From Manis javanica (Eukaryota; Chordata; Mammalia; Pholidota; Manidae): DNA of 64,000 nucleotides. The notes under the pieces are model-generated. The model saw only the letters and a list, made by a program, of their open reading frames with translations, did not search any database and was not told the origin of the DNA. The DNA is taken from assembly GCF_040802235.1 (NCBI RefSeq), contig NC_133158.1:84306501-84370500 (forward strand). Direction: 5' to 3'. Each line of letters starts with the position of its first letter. The stretch's first letter is position 1. Positions 48,958 to 62,611 of the stretch are shown here, piece after piece. Both the position numbers and the translations under genes were made by a program.

Positions 48958-49819
48958 ATGAAATGTCAAAGGAACCTGCTCCAAACTAAAATCCCACAAA
49001 TACCAGAAAAAGATCCAAGTGATACTGAACTCATCAATATTCCTGAAAGAGATTTCAAAATATAAATCATAAACATGCTCATAGAGGTACAGAAAAATAT
49101 TCAAGAACTCAGCAAAGAACTCCTGATAGACATTCAATTATTACAGTATCAGAAGTGAAACATACAATGGAGGGATTTAAAAGCAGATTAGATACAGTGG
49201 AGGAGTCAGTAAATGGAATAGAAATTAGAATAGAAGAATACAAAAAAGATGAGGCACAGAGAGAAAAAAGGATCTCTAGGAATGAAATAATATTGAGAGA
49301 ACTGTGTGACCAATCAAAATGGAACAGTATTTGCATTATAGGGGTACCAGAAGAAGAAGAAGAGAGAAAAGGTGATAGAAAGAGTCTTTGGGGAGGTAAT
49401 TACTGAAAACGTCCCCAATCTGGGGAAGGAGATAGTTTCTCAGGCCATGGAGGTGCACAGATCTCCCAACACAAGGGACCCAAAAGACAACATCAATATA
49501 TATAATAATTAAAATGGCAAAGATCAAGGATAAGGACAGATTATTAAAAACAGCCAGAGAGAGAAATAAGATCACATACAAAGGAAAGCCCATCAGGCTA
49601 ACATCAGACTTCTCAGCAGAAACCTTACAGGCCAGAAGTGAGTGGCATGATGTTTTTAATGCAATGAGGCAGAAGGGTCTGGAACCGAGATTACTTTATC
49701 TGGAAAGATTATCATTTAAATTTGAAGGAGGGATTAAACAATTCCCAGATAAGCAAAAGCTGAGAGAATTTACCTCCCACAAACCATCTCTACAATCTAT
49801 TTTGGAGGGACTGCTATAG
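48958..49819 (+). pseudogene. L1 ORF1p, decayed
   Basis: ORF1 remnant starting at ATG 48958 (MKCQRNLLQTK). A nonsense TAA at 49063-49065 ends the first frame after 35 codons. A 2-nt insertion near 49147 shifts frame. The RRM-like part (SICIIGVPEEEEERK) lies in 49155-49406 and ends in a frameshift near 49380. The C-terminal domain (49514-49819: MAKIKDKDRLLKTARERNK ... SILEGLL) ends with TAG. Order and length match ORF1 of copy B. Confidence 0.92.
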
Positions 49820-50117
49820 ATGGAAGTGTTCCTAAGTTTGAATAGCTGTCACCAGAGGTAATAAAACCACATTAAAGAAAGTAGAACAATTAATTACTAA
49901 GCAGATGCAAAATTAAATTTACTACCCCAAAGTGAGTCAACAAATAAAGGGTACAGAACATAATACCTAATATATAAAGAATTGAGGAGGAAGAAAAAGG
50001 AGAAAAAAAGAAAACCATTTAGATTGTGTTTGCAATAGCATACTGAGTTAAATTAGACTCTTAGATAGTAAAGAAGTCACCCTTGGACCTTTGGTAACCA
50101 CAGATCTAAAGCCTGCC

Positions 50118-53100
50118 ATGGCAATAAGTACACACCTATCTAAAATCACCCTAAATGTAAATGGTCTGAATATATCAATCAAAAGACATAGAGTTACAGA
50201 ATGGATAAAATAACAAGACACATCCATATGCTGCCTTCAAGAGACTCACTTCTAACACAAATACATAGAAAGAATAAAAGTGAAGGGATGGAAAAAGATA
50301 CTTCATGCAACTAATATGGAGAAAAAAGGAGAGGTTGAAGTACTTGTATCAGACAAAATAGACTTCAAAACAGAGAAAGTAAGAAGAGACAAAGAAGGAC
50401 ATTACATAAAGATAAATGTATCAGTCCAATAAGAGGATATAACCATTATAAATATTTATGTATCTAACACAGGGGCACCTACATGTGTGAAACAAATACT
50501 AACAGATTTGAAGAATGCAATGCATTCATTTTAGACTTCAACACTCCATTCACTCCAAAGGTTAGATCAACCAGACAGAATATAAGTAAGGAGACAGAGG
50601 CACTGAACAACACATTAGAACAAATGGACCTAACACACATCTACAGAACACTCCACCTAAAAGCAGCAGGATACACATTCTTCTCAATTGCACACAGAAC
50701 ATTTTGAAGAATAGATCATATACTAGATCACCAAAAGAGCCTCAGTAAATTCAAAATGATTGAAATTGTACCAACCATCTTCTCAGACCACAAAGGTATG
50801 AAACTAGAAATAAATTACACAAAGAAAATGAAAAATCCCAGAAACACATGGAGGCTTGAAAAAATGCTCCTAAATAACTAATGAATCAATGATCAAATAA
50901 AAACAGATATCAAGCAATATATGAAAACAAATAACAATAATTCAAGAGCATAAAATCTGTGGGATGCTGTGAAGGCCATGCTAAGAAGGAAGTATATTGC
51001 AATACAGGCCAACCTCAGGAAGGAAGAACAATTTCATATGTACACTCGAAACTCACAATTAGTGAAACAAGAAAAAGAACAAATGAGGCCTGAACTCACT
51101 AGAAGGAGGGACATAATAAATATTAGAGCATAAATAATTAAATTGAGAAGTATAAAACAACAGAAAGAATCAATGAAAGCAGGAGCTGGTCCTTCAAGAA
51201 CATAAACATAATAGAATAACCCCTAGCCAGACTTCTCAAGAAAAAACAAAGTCTACACACATAAACAGAAGCAGAGATGAGAAAGGAAAAATCACTGTGG
51301 ACACCACAGAAATACAAAGAATTATTAGAGAAGACTATGAAAAAATATATCCTAATAAACTGGATAACCTAGAAGAAATGGATAACTTCCCAGAAAAATA
51401 CAACCTTCCAAGGCTGACCAAGGAAGAAACAGAAAATCTAAACAGACCAATTACAAGCAATGAAATCAAATTGGTAGTCAAAAAAATCTAAGAACAAACC
51501 TCCTGGACCATACGGCTTCACCACTGAATTTTGTCAAACATTTAGTGAAGACTTAATACCCATTCTCTGTAAAGTTATCCAAAAAGTAGAAGAGGAGAGA
51601 AGACTCCCAAACTCATTCTATGAGGCCAACATCACTCTAATACCAAAACCAGGCAAAGACACCACAAATAAAGAAAATTACAGACCAATATCCCTGATGA
51701 ACATGGATGCAAATATCTTCAACAAAATATTAGCAAAGTGAATTCAAAAATACATCATAAGATTATCTATAATGATCGAGTACAATTTATTCCAGGGATG
51801 CAAGGATGATACAGCATTCAAAATCCATCAATTTCATCGACTACATCAACAAAAAGGACAAAATCCACATGATCATCTCCATAGATGCTGAAAAAGCATT
51901 TGACAAAATTCAAGAGCCATTCATGATAATAAATCTGAACAAATACCTCAACATAATAAAAGCCATATATGACAAACCCAAAGCCAACATCATACTTAAC
52001 AGTGAGAAGCTGAAAGCTTTTCCTTTAAGAGCAGGAACAAGACAAGGATGCCCACTCTTCCCACTTTTATTCAGCACAGTTCTGGAGGTCCTAGCCATGA
52101 TGATCAGGCAACACAAAGAAATAAAAGGCATCCAGATTGGCAAGGAAGAAGTCAAACTGTCACTGTTTGCAGATGACATGATATGGTACATAAAAAAAAC
52201 CCTAAAGAGTCCTCTCCAAAATTACTAGATCTAATATCTGAATTCAGCAAAGCTGCAGGATACAAAATTAATACACAGAAATCTGTTGCATTCCCATACA
52301 CTAATGATGAACTAGCAGAAAGAGAAATCAGAAAAACCATTCCATTCACAATTGCTTCAAAAAGAACAAAATACCTAAGAATAAACCTAACCAAGGAAAT
52401 GAAAGACCTATACTCTGAAAACTACAAGACACTCATGAGAGAAATTAAAGAAGAAACCAATAAATGGAAACACAACCTGTGCTCATGCATAGGAAGAATA
52501 AATATTGTCAAAATGACCATCCTGCTTAAAGCAAACTACAGATTCAATGCAATCCCTATCAAAATACCAACAGCATTTTTCAACGAACTAGAGCAAATAG
52601 TTCTAAAATTCATGTGGAACCACAAAAGACACTGAATAGCCAAAGCAATCTTGAGAAGGAATAATAAAGCAGGAGGAATTATGCTCCCTGACTTCAAGCT
52701 CTACTACAAAGCCACAGTAATCAAGACAATTTGGTACTGGCACAAGAACAGACCGGTAGACCTATGAAACAGACTAGAGATCCCAGATATAAACCCAAGC
52801 ATATGTGGTCAATTCATACACGAAAAAGGAGCCACGGACATGCAATGGGGGAAATGACAGGTTCTTCAACAACTGGTGTTGGTAAAAATGGACAGCTACA
52901 TGCAAGCAAATGAAACTGAATTATTTTCTAACCCCATACACAAAAGTTAACTTGAAATGGATCAAAGACCTGAACATAAGTCATGAAAGCATAAAACTCT
53001 CAGAAGACAACTTAGGTAAAAATCTCCTGAATATAAACATAAGCAACTTTTTCCTGAATGCATCTCCTTGGGCAAGGGAAACAAAAGGAAAAATGAACAA

Positions 53101-53895
53101 ATGGGACTACATCAAGCTAAAAAGCTTCTGTACAGAAAAGGACAGCACCAGTAGAACAAAAAGGCATCCTACAGTATGGGAGAATATATTTGTAAATGAC
53201 ATATATGACAAGGAGTTAAGATCCAAAATATATAGAGAACTCTCACGCCTCAAAAATCAAAAGGCAAATAACTCAATTAAAAAATGGGCTGAAGATATGA
53301 ACAGACAATTTTCCAAAGAAGAAATTTAAATGGCCAACAGGCACATGAAATGTTCCACATCACTAATTATCAGGGAAATGCACATTAATACCGCAATGAG
53401 ATATTACCTCACACCAGTAAGAATGGCCAGCATAGAAAAGACTAAGAACAACAAATGCTGGTGAGGTTGCAGAGAAAGGAGAACCCTCTTACACTTCTGG
53501 GGGAAATGTAAACTAGTTCAGCCACTGTGGAAAGCAGTATGGAGGTTCCTCATAAAACTAAAAATAGAAATATCATTTAACCCAGGAATTCCACTCCTAG
53601 GAATTTTCCCAAAGAATACAAGTTCTCAGATTCAAAAAGACATATGCACCCTTATGTTTATTGCAGCTCTATTTACAATAGCCATGACATACAAGCAACC
53701 TAAGTGTCCATCAGTGGATGAATGGATAAAGATGTGGTACATATATACAATGGAATACTATTCAGCCATAAGAAAAAAGAAAAATCCTACCATTTGCAAC
53801 AACGTGGATGTTACTAGAGGGTATTTATGCTCAGTGAAATAAGCCAGGAGGAGAAAGACAAGTAACAAATGATTTTCCTCATTTGTGGAGTATAA
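50118..53895 (+). pseudogene. L1 ORF2p, decayed
   Basis: Starts at ATG 50118 (MAISTHLSKITLNVNGLN). A nonsense TAA at 50211-50213 truncates it after 31 codons, and further stops and frameshifts follow throughout the endonuclease and spacer (for example near 50220, 50705 and 50881). The longest open pieces cover part of the RT: 51806-52228 carries [12 protein letters not shown] and an intact catalytic FADD (52166-52177); 52183-52635 continues the thumb. The C-terminal part (52910-53329, 53654-53842) is fragmentary, with the Cys-rich segment damaged. The family stop TAA is at 53893-53895. Inactive. Confidence 0.92.
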
Positions 53896-54261
53896 CAATG
53901 AAGCATAACTAGAGGAACAAAGCAGCAGCAGACTCACAAACTCTAAGAAGTGACTAGTGCTTACCAAAAGGGACAGGTGGGGGAGTGTGGGTGGGGAGCG
54001 AGAGAGAAGGGGATTGAGTGGCATTATGATTGGTACACATGGTGTGGTTGGGTTCACAGGAAAGTCAGTGTAGCACAGAGAAGACAAGTAGTGATTCTGT
54101 GGCATCTTACTACACTGATGGACAGTGACTGCAATGGGATATGGGAGGGACTCAATAATATGTGTGAATGTAGTAACCATATTGTTTTTCATGTGAAACC
54201 TTCATGAATGTATATCAATAATACCTTAATAAAAATAAATTAATTAATTAAATTAAAAAAA

Positions 54262-56611
54262 GAAGACATGGCATTACTATATGTAATTAGCATCTTATAC
54301 TTCCATTTTCAACTATTCAATCCAACCCATACAGGAAAACATTTTGTTCATACCCAACACATAGGCTTTAGGCAAATTATTTTCTATGTATATTGGGATT
54401 TGGTGATGAGCATTTTGGTCCTGGTGTCTGCAACACATAAATTTGTTTTGGGAGATTTTGGATGAACAGCAATGAGTAGGTATGATATGGAAAATTCCAC
54501 TTATTACATTAGTCACCTTGATGATTAGGATTTACATTAAAAACTACCTTACTTTTCTTATGTTCTGGATGCATAGTTTCCATTTTAAGCACTAATTATT
54601 TAAATTTCTATATATTCAGTAAGGAAAAGGAATAAATATTCATGAGATACACACACATGTATATATACATTTTTTCCATATTTAAATTGAATGAAAAGTA
54701 GTATAAAAAGACACAGATGTATTCTAAATCTATTGTCCCAGAAGAAGCATCGAAAGAGTTTCATGTTTGGATGGGAGTACAAAATACAGTTTGTTATACC
54801 TTATATTACAGATTCACAATACTGTATTTGCATTGTAAAGTTTCTGAAAAATTATTCTGCAAAGAAACCTGTTTCACCAAGTCTTACCCAAGACACTGCC
54901 AATTCATTTAAAAGTCTTTTTAAAAAATCTATTATCAAGATCCTTCTGTAGTTCATAAGCATGATGTTTGGGTGTTGATTCTTTCACATGACTTGTGCCT
55001 GCCTCAAACCTTATTATGACATCAGCACATTACCCGTCTGACTTGAAAAGAAATCTATTATCAAGACATCTTGAAATGCTACTCTAATTAATGTCATTTA
55101 AAATCTTTATATTGAAAGGGGCTTTGATAAAATGCTTAATAGAGAGAATAATTGTAGATAGTTTAAACATTATACACAACTCTACATATTTTATTGAACC
55201 TACTGATTCAGTTGAATTATTTCTCTTCTGACTTGGAATGCTCATGTAAACCCTTACTTCATTTCTGTATAATCTCAAGAACCAGGAGTTAAAGCAAAGA
55301 GTTCATAGGCATCAATAAATGAAAAATGGATAAAGGAACCACATTGCATAAATCTTTCCTTGATTATTGTTCTTTCAAACCATCAAGTTATCTAGAGCAG
55401 GAAATAACACCACATAATTAGCAAGGTAACCAGAGTACTTTGCTTATTGCCAATAATGCCACTTGCAGTTATAAGAAGTGGAAAACCTCTAATCACTGTT
55501 CGTATTTCTCCCATCCCAACATACCCACAAGATTCAATTTATATGTTAAGGAACCAATATAGTCTTCTATACAACAACACTAAGAAATTACAATTATTGT
55601 ACTGCAATTTAATTTTGAATTTGATTTTAACCAAAATACCTCAAACTTTAAATAATCTAATAGTTAATAGAAATCCTTAAAGCCTAAATCTAAGGAGTCC
55701 AGCGAATACATCCAAAGGATCTATGCCCCATCTGTGGTTTTATGTGATTGTGTATGTGTGTGTATGTGTCTGTATACATATATATAGGAACATTTTTTAT
55801 TGTGAAGGACTTCATAATTTTAATCATGTTGGAGTTTTAGGAGATACAACAAATTATACCAGTATTCTACAGTTCAGAAGCAACCAAAGATAGGCACAAG
55901 ATTCAGGTAGATGGGCAATCCCAACTTGTTACTGATAAAGTTGTTTGGAAAATGTGGAGATTAGGAATTGCATGGAGATCAGAGGACGAGGCTTTGAGAC
56001 TGTGCAAAATGGAGCTCCTGAACTTGAGTCCACTTACAGGATTGGCTGGAAAAATCCTATCTAGTAATGAAGAGAAATGATAGGTAACTTATCTATTTTT
56101 CACCAGGTCCCTGCTGGAAGGAAGAGATTGATGATGGTGATGATGATGTTAACAATAAAAATACTAATACTAAAATCTCTCCTGGATATTTGCCATCACA
56201 AATCTACTCTTACCTTAAGGTTTACCAACACCACAGTTGAGAAAAACATTAAACTGAAAAATTTAAATAATCCCAGATTCTTTACACACCCTAGTGCTCA
56301 GCAGGAGCAAATGCAAATCCTCTTTAGAAATATACCTTCAATACAGGCCCTAATTCCTCCAAATTAACTACAGTTTACAATTAAAATTCGCTAAATAAAC
56401 AAGGAAAAAAGCCACCATGAGTAAAAGTTAGTTGAAACAAACAAAAAAACTTTGTCTAGTGACTTTGGAAGATGTAAATATAAGATAGGGAATATAAAAT
56501 GAATATATATGAAATCTCTAAAGAAAAATGATCCTCTCTTTGACATTCTTAGTTCCACTATGTTCAACTCTTTTGTCTAATAAAATTCATCTCAGCATAT
56601 ATGATGAGATC
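54262..56611. other. Long intergenic stretch, no gene seen
   Basis: Unrecognised sequence with a short TG/TA-rich run near 55748-55787. Short open frames (54691-54951, 56077-56367) lack recognisable domains. Confidence 0.5.
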
Positions 56612-56774
56612 CAGGGATTAGCACACCTTAGCCCATAGACCAAACCTTGCTTTTCTGATTTACTTACATATAGCATATGACAGATTTGAATAGTCATAAC
56701 CAAAAAATACATGGTCCTCAAAACCTAAAATACTACTATCTGGTCCTTTACAGAAAAACATTTGTCAAATTCTG
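56612..56774 (-). mobile_element. MER3-like hAT element, diverged
   Basis: CAGGGATTAGCACACC at the left and AAAACATTTGTCAAATTCTG at the right, with internal AAAATACTACTATCTGGTCC and CCTTTACAG, form an inverted MER3 with internal deletions. Confidence 0.7.
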
Positions 56775-57099
56775 GACTAAACAAATACTTAAAGACACTC
56801 CAATAAGAAAATGTCAATAACACAGAGATCCCTACATTTGCTTATAAACTACACCCTATGATCACATACCTATAGACCTATAGCAAAATTATAATTCAAA
56901 CTGTAAAGTACCAAATAAATTAAGACTCCTAAATCCCTTTGAATTTCTTTTGTCAGATATGAGCAGAGCAAATTTTTCTGCAGCTCTATGGTTGCTTTCA
57001 TTGATATTTCAATAAAAAGTGAATTATATTTTAAAGAATTTTTAATGGATAAAATGTGTGTTTAATGTAGAAAAATATGGCACCCTTCATTCCTTTTTA

Positions 57100-57353
57100 T
57101 AGATTTGAGTATACGCTTTGGATTATTTTCTTCTACTCAAGGAATTTCCTTTGACATTTCTCATTCTGGTCTTTGGTAATAAAATCTCTAAATTTTTGCT
57201 TGTCTAAGAGGTTTCCATTTTGCCTTCATTTATTAAGAATGCTTTCAATATATAGAGATTTCTAGGTTAACAATGTGTTTTGCTTTATTTTGTTTTTCCA
57301 GCACCTTAAGAGGTTATTCCATTGCTTTCTGGCTTGTAATATTACTGCTGAGA
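57100..57353 (-). mobile_element. Old L1M fragment (host of the L1 D insertion)
   Basis: Inverted L1M 5'-region similarity: CAAGGAATTTCCTTTGACATTTC, GGTCTTTGGTAATAAAATC, TTTGCTTGTCTAAGAGG, CAGCACCTTAAGAGG and CCATTGCTTTCTGGCTTG ... CTGCTGAGAAG. A few dozen bases after L1 D (60026-60070, CCTTATCTTTATTTTGCC) may be its continuation. Confidence 0.55.
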
Positions 57354-57363
57354 AGGTGATAAT
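57354..57363 (+). repeat. Target-site duplication of L1 D, low-coordinate copy
   Basis: AGGTGATAAT, repeated perfectly at 60016-60025. Confidence 0.8.
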
Positions 57364-60015
57364 TTTCTTTTTTGGTATTGTTAATGTACAATTACTTGAA
57401 GAACATTATGGTTACTAGACTTCCCCTATTAACAAGTCCTCACCATATACCTCATTACAGTCACTTTCCATGAGCATAGTAAGATGCTATAGAAGCATTA
57501 CTTGTCTTCTCTGTGTTATACTACCTTTCCCATGTCCCCCCACCTGCTAGATTATGTGTGCTAATTGTAATGCTCCCTTTTCCCCCTTATCCCTCCCTGA
57601 CCACCCATCCTCCCCAGTCCCTTTCCCTTTGGTAACTGTTAGTCCATTCTTGGGTTCTGTGAGTCTGCTGCTGTTTTGTTCCTTCAGTATTTTCTTTGTT
57701 CTTATACTCCACATGTGAGTGAAATAATTTGATACTTCTTTCTCTGCCTGGCTTTTCACTGAGCATAATACCCTCTAGCTCCTTCCATGTTGGTGCAAAT
57801 GGTAGGATTTGTTTTCTTCTTATGGCTGAATAATATTCCATTGTGTATATGTACCACATCTTCTTTATCCATTCATATACTGATGGACACAACTGAGGTT
57901 GCTTCCATATTTGGCGATCGTAAATAGTGCTGCGATAAACATAGGGGTGCATATGTCTTTTTGAATCTGGGCTCCTGCATGCTTAGGGTAAATTCCTAGG
58001 AGTGGAATTCCTGGGTCAAATGGTATTTCTATTTTTAGTTTTTGAGGAACTTCTATTCTGGTTTCCACAATGGTTGAACTAATTTACATTCCCACCAGCA
58101 GTGTAGGAGGGTTCCCCTTTCTCCACATCCTTACCAACATTTGTTGTTGTTTGCCTTTTGGATGGTGGCTATCCTACTGGTGTGAGGTGATATCTCATTG
58201 TGGTTTTAATTTGCATTTCTCTGATTATTAGCAACATGGAGCATCTTTTCACGTGCCTATTGGCCATTTGAATTTCTACTTTTTAGAAGTGTCTGTTCAG
58301 CTCCTCTGCCCATTTTTTAATTAGCTTATTTGCTTTTTGTTTGTTGAGGTGAGTGAGCTCTTTATATAATTTGGATGTCAACCCCTTATTGGATATGTAA
58401 TTTATGAATATAATCTCCCATACTATAGGATATCTTTTTGTTCTACTGATGGTGTCCTTTGCTTTACAGAAGCTTTTTGGTTTGATACAGTCCCACTTGT
58501 TCATTTTTACTTTTGTTTCCCTTGTCCCAGGATATATGTTTATGAAGAAGTTGCTCATGTTTATGTCCAAGAGATTTTTCCCTATGTTTTTTTTCTAAGA
58601 GTTTTATGGTTTTGTGACTTACATTCATATCTTTGATCCATTTTGAGTTTATTTTTGTGTATGGGGTTAGACAATAATCCAATTTCATTGTCTTACATGT
58701 GGCTGACCAGGCTGTCATTTCCCCATTGCATATCCATGGCTCCTTTATTGTATATTAATTGACCATATATGCTTGGGTTTATATCTGGATCTCTAGTATG
58801 TTCAATTGGTCTATGGGTCTGTTCTTGTGCCAGTACCAAATTGTCTTAATTACTGTGGCTTTGTAGTAGAGCTTGAAGTCAGGGATCATAATTCCTCCTG
58901 CTTTATTATTCCTTCTCAGGATTGCTTTGGCTATTCAGAGTCTTTTGTGGTTCCATATGAATTTTAGAACTATTTGCTCTAGTTCATTGAAGAATGCTGT
59001 TGGTATTTTGATAGGAATTGCATTGAATCTGTAGATTGCTTTAGACAGGATGGTCATTTTGACAATATTGATTCTTCCTATGCATGAGCATGGAATGTGC
59101 TTCCATTTATTGGTTTCTTCTTTAATTTCTCTCATGAGTGCCTTGTAGTTTTCAGAGTATAGGTCTTTCACTTCCTCGGTTAGGTTTATTCCTAGGTATT
59201 TTGTTCTTTTTGAAGCAATTGTGAATGGAATGATTTTCCTGATTTCTCTTTCTGCTAGTTCATTGTTAGTGTATAGGAATGCAACCGATTTCCTGCAACT
59301 TTGCTGAATTCAGATATTAGATACAGTAGTTTTGGAGTGGATTCTTTAGGGTTTTTTATGTACAATATCATGTCATCTGCAAACAGTGACAGTTTGACTT
59401 CCTCTTTAACAATCTGGATGCCTTGTATTTCTTTGTTTTGTCTGATTGCCATGGCTAGGACCTCCAGTACTATATTGAATAACAGTGGAGACAGTGGGCA
59501 TCCCTGTCTTGTTCCCGATTTTAAAGGTAAAGCTTTCAACTTCTCACTGTTAAGCATAATGTTGGCTTTGGGTTTGTCATATATGGCCTTTATTATGTTG
59601 AGGTACTTCCCTCTATACACATTTTGTTGAGAGATTTTATCATGAACGGATGTTGAATTTTGTCGAATGCTTTTTCAGCATATATGGAGATGATCGTGTG
59701 TGTTTTTTTTCCTTCTTTTTGTTAAGGTAGTGGATGATGTTGATCGATTTTTGAATGTTGTTCCATCCTTGCATCCCTGGGATGAATCCCACTTGATCAT
59801 TATGGATGATCTTTCTGATGTATTTTTAAATTTGGTTTGCTAATATTTTGTTGAGTATTTTTGCATCTATGTTCATCAGGGGTATTGATCTGTAATTTTC
59901 TTTTTTTGTGGTGTCTTTGCCTGGTTTTGATATCAGAGTGATGTTGTCCTCGTAGAATGAGTTTGGGAGTATTCCCTCCTCTTCTACTTTTTGGAAAACT
60001 TTAAGGAGGATGGGG
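57364..60015 (-). mobile_element. L1 copy D, 5'-truncated LINE-1, minus strand
   Basis: Plus-strand T-rich start (57364-57374, the inverted A-tail), then 3'UTR, then inverted ORF2 up to the reverse transcriptase fingers, where it is truncated at about 60012. 10-bp perfect target duplication on both sides. Orientation is opposite to copies A, B and C. Confidence 0.94.
57702..60012 (-). pseudogene. L1 ORF2p C-terminal part, decayed
   Basis: Minus-strand ORF2 remnant beginning in the RT region next to [14 protein letters not shown] sequence and ending at the family stop (TTA on plus at 57702-57704). The RT core at 59255-59620 is open, contains [13 protein letters not shown] and an intact FADD (59372-59383). 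Thumb and connection lie in 58935-59171 and 58464-58718, and the Cys-rich and terminal blocks in 57865-58068 and 57587-57952, all separated by frameshifts or stops. Lacking ORF1 and the endonuclease, it cannot be active. Confidence 0.92.
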
Positions 60016-60025
60016 AGGTGATAAT
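60016..60025 (+). repeat. Target-site duplication of L1 D, high-coordinate copy
   Basis: AGGTGATAAT, identical to 57354-57363. Confidence 0.8.
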
Positions 60026-62299
60026 CCTTATCTTTATTTTGCCTTTTGTTGTCTTTCTGTAAAGAGTGTTGAACTTTGTAAGTATGTAGTTAAATAACTT
60101 GTGGATCAGCTTTATCCTTTGGTGCTTGTCTTTTTAAGGTCTGTCAAAATAGTCAAGTTTGTTCTTTACTCTAAGTCTTATAGCTACTAGTAAGATTTCT
60201 TCTAGGATCTTTATTGAACACCAGATGTTCAATTATGTGTCTCCAACCTGACTGCTCAGAATTTGAACATCTCTTGACCTTTTATGAATTCTGAGAGTTA
60301 TTCAAATTACAACTCCCCAAGAGTTTTTGCTTAGCCTCATGCAGTTTCATTTATGCAAGCCTAGATTACTGTTCTGCAACAGGTTCAAAGAGAATTTTCC
60401 TTACATAGTTCCTTCCCCTCCAATACCCTGTCCAGCACTTTCCAGTCATGCAGTCTCCCTGAACTCCAATCTTGACCCTCTCAGCTCATTATTTTCTGCT
60501 TAGGTGCAAATACTACTTGCCCTTCCACACACACATATTCAGTACTTTGCAGAAGACTGTCCAGGCAAAAAGATAGAGAAATTATAAGGTTCATCTTGCT
60601 TATTTTCCTCCTTTTTTTTTCAACATAAAGTACGGTGCTACATTTTGACCAATGTCTGAAAACACCATTTTCACCTATTTTGTCTGATTTTCTGGCTTTT
60701 TATGCTGGAAGGCAGCTGTGACACCATTACTCAGGCTTGGCCAGGAATAGAACTTAGCATGTGTTTTAATAATGATAATAATCCTCCATTTCAGCCTCTC
60801 CTACTTACTGAATCCTCCTAAAATCCCTTAGAACTCCTAGCATATGGACACTGATTATGACGAAACCATCAATTACTGTTGACATTAGATATTTTTTAAT
60901 TTCCAAGTATTTAGGCATTTCCTGGCTATTGTATTTTTATTCATTTTTAACTTGATTCCATTACAGTCTGAGAACTTAGTCTGTATGGTTTCCTTCATTT
61001 TAAATATATTTAGAATGGGTAGCATGCTCCCTTTCCATTCATGGTAGTATTTTTCTCGGAATACCTGAAAAAAACCACTGAAGTGATAATTAAAGGCTGC
61101 AAGTAGTGAACCAAACTATAGATGCAGCCAGGTTCCAAAAAGCTGATTCAACAGGGAGAATTCCATTATGAAGTAAGAGTTTTTAAGAAGAAATCTTAAC
61201 TCAGCAGGCATCCACTTCTCTACACAAAACAGTTTGAGTGGTTTCTTTCAACACTGGTCACTAGTCATCATAAGATATAAGAGCAATATCTAAGAGTATT
61301 ATTTCTTGCTCTGAATTGAATAATATAATTGAAAGCCTTCCTGGGTGCCCTTCCCATTTGCCACCATTTCTACCTTACCATTTAGTACCTACCCACCATG
61401 CTATGGTTCCCTGGCTTGAATCTAGTGCTTACCCATAAAGCAAACAATACAACAGATTTACCATGCTCCATTCCCAGGAAGATATAGATTTTTTCAGGTA
61501 AAGATATAGTTTACCTATTATAACATGAAGTTATGACCTACTACTGGAGTATCTTTAGGAATGTGCCCAGAGCTGATGGCTGGGATAACATGTCTTATGC
61601 AATAATGTCTTTCTCTACTGGCATGTGCAGATTTGATCCTTGTCCAAGGATAAACAAATTAGACAAAACAGAAGAAAAATATGTGTATTCTTCTCTTTGC
61701 CCTCTTATATTCAATGTATTTAATTGACAACCAGCCTTTCAAAACTCCCCCTTCAGCTATTTTAAACATGAAATGTTTTAATTTCCATTCCAATTTTCAA
61801 AGACAACATAACTCAGTAAATCAAAGGACACGGTATGTTCATGTAATGTTATATTTTCTTGCTCTCTTGTACATTAGTAACAGTAAAATGTTCTTGTTGA
61901 TCAGAAGAAACATATCTTGATAGGTCAAGCTGATAGATTATTTTCCATTCAAACTCTTACCTACATTCTCTGGAGTTCCTTCTCTTACAGGATAAGCAAA
62001 ACCTGGACTATATAAATATATTAACTGAAATTAGCACCCATTTGTTGCCCACAGGAATTACATTGGCAAGAACCCCAGGTAGTCTAATGGAAGCTATAGG
62101 AAAGTGGGCCTTCTCCTCCAGAAATTCTGTTACAATCATGTCTGGGTGATTTCTCTCCTGCAGTGATTGGCTCTTCAGGCATCGAGAGCATGTGTTGTCC
62201 CTGGGCTCTACTATGTATGCCGTCAGCACGTGTTTCATTTTGAGAAACCAGGTGGCCAGTTCCAGGGCTCTAAGGCCTCATTAATCCTTTTCCATCACA
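60026..62299. other. Intergenic with a possible L1M fragment
   Basis: 60885-61020 (TTTAATTTCCAAGTATTTAGGC ... TTCCATTACAGTCTGAGAAC) resembles an inverted L1M segment. The remainder is unrecognised. Confidence 0.45.
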
Positions 62300-62611
62300 C
62301 TTCATTTCTTTTCAATTTTTGCTCAATTATCAACTTACCAGAGAGTTCTCTGACTACTTTATATGAGCAAATTTTACTGTCATCTGCTTTCACACACACT
62401 GCCACCAGTCCCAGCATGCTCTAATCCCATATTCCTGCTTTATTTCCCTCTAAAATATTCTATCAACATCTAACCTATTACATTTATATTATTTGTTTAT
62501 TACCACTCCTCTTATACCAACACAACACAAATATCTTCTTGTTCGTTCACTTCTGAAACCATGCTGCCTAGATGCCTCCCACATAGTAGATAAATATTGG
62601 TTGGATGAATG
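62300..62611 (+). repeat. L2 LINE 3' fragment
   Basis: Diverged L2 3' region ending TGCCTCCCACATAGTAGATAAATATTGGTTGGATGAATGAA, the recognisable L2 terminus; upstream TATTATTTGTTTATTACCAC also fits. Confidence 0.75.

Larger units (their letters stand above)
48020..54261 (+). mobile_element. L1 copy C, near full-length LINE-1 (inactive, older)
   Basis: About 6.2 kb from a diverged 5'UTR start (TTAAAGATGGTGGTGTGAG) through ORF1, ORF2 and 3'UTR to an A/T-rich tail (54228-54261). Its structure matches copy B, but with many more lesions. No convincing target duplication is visible, so ends are approximate (about 20 bp). Confidence 0.93.

Noticed and set aside
48604..49137. 177-codon minus-strand frame
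   Set aside because: Antisense to the L1 C 5'UTR and start of ORF1; no domain and no counterpart in copy B.
48020..54261. Target-site duplication for L1 C
   Set aside because: Candidate flanks (around 48000-48020 and 54255-54275) share only A-rich similarity, not a convincing direct repeat.
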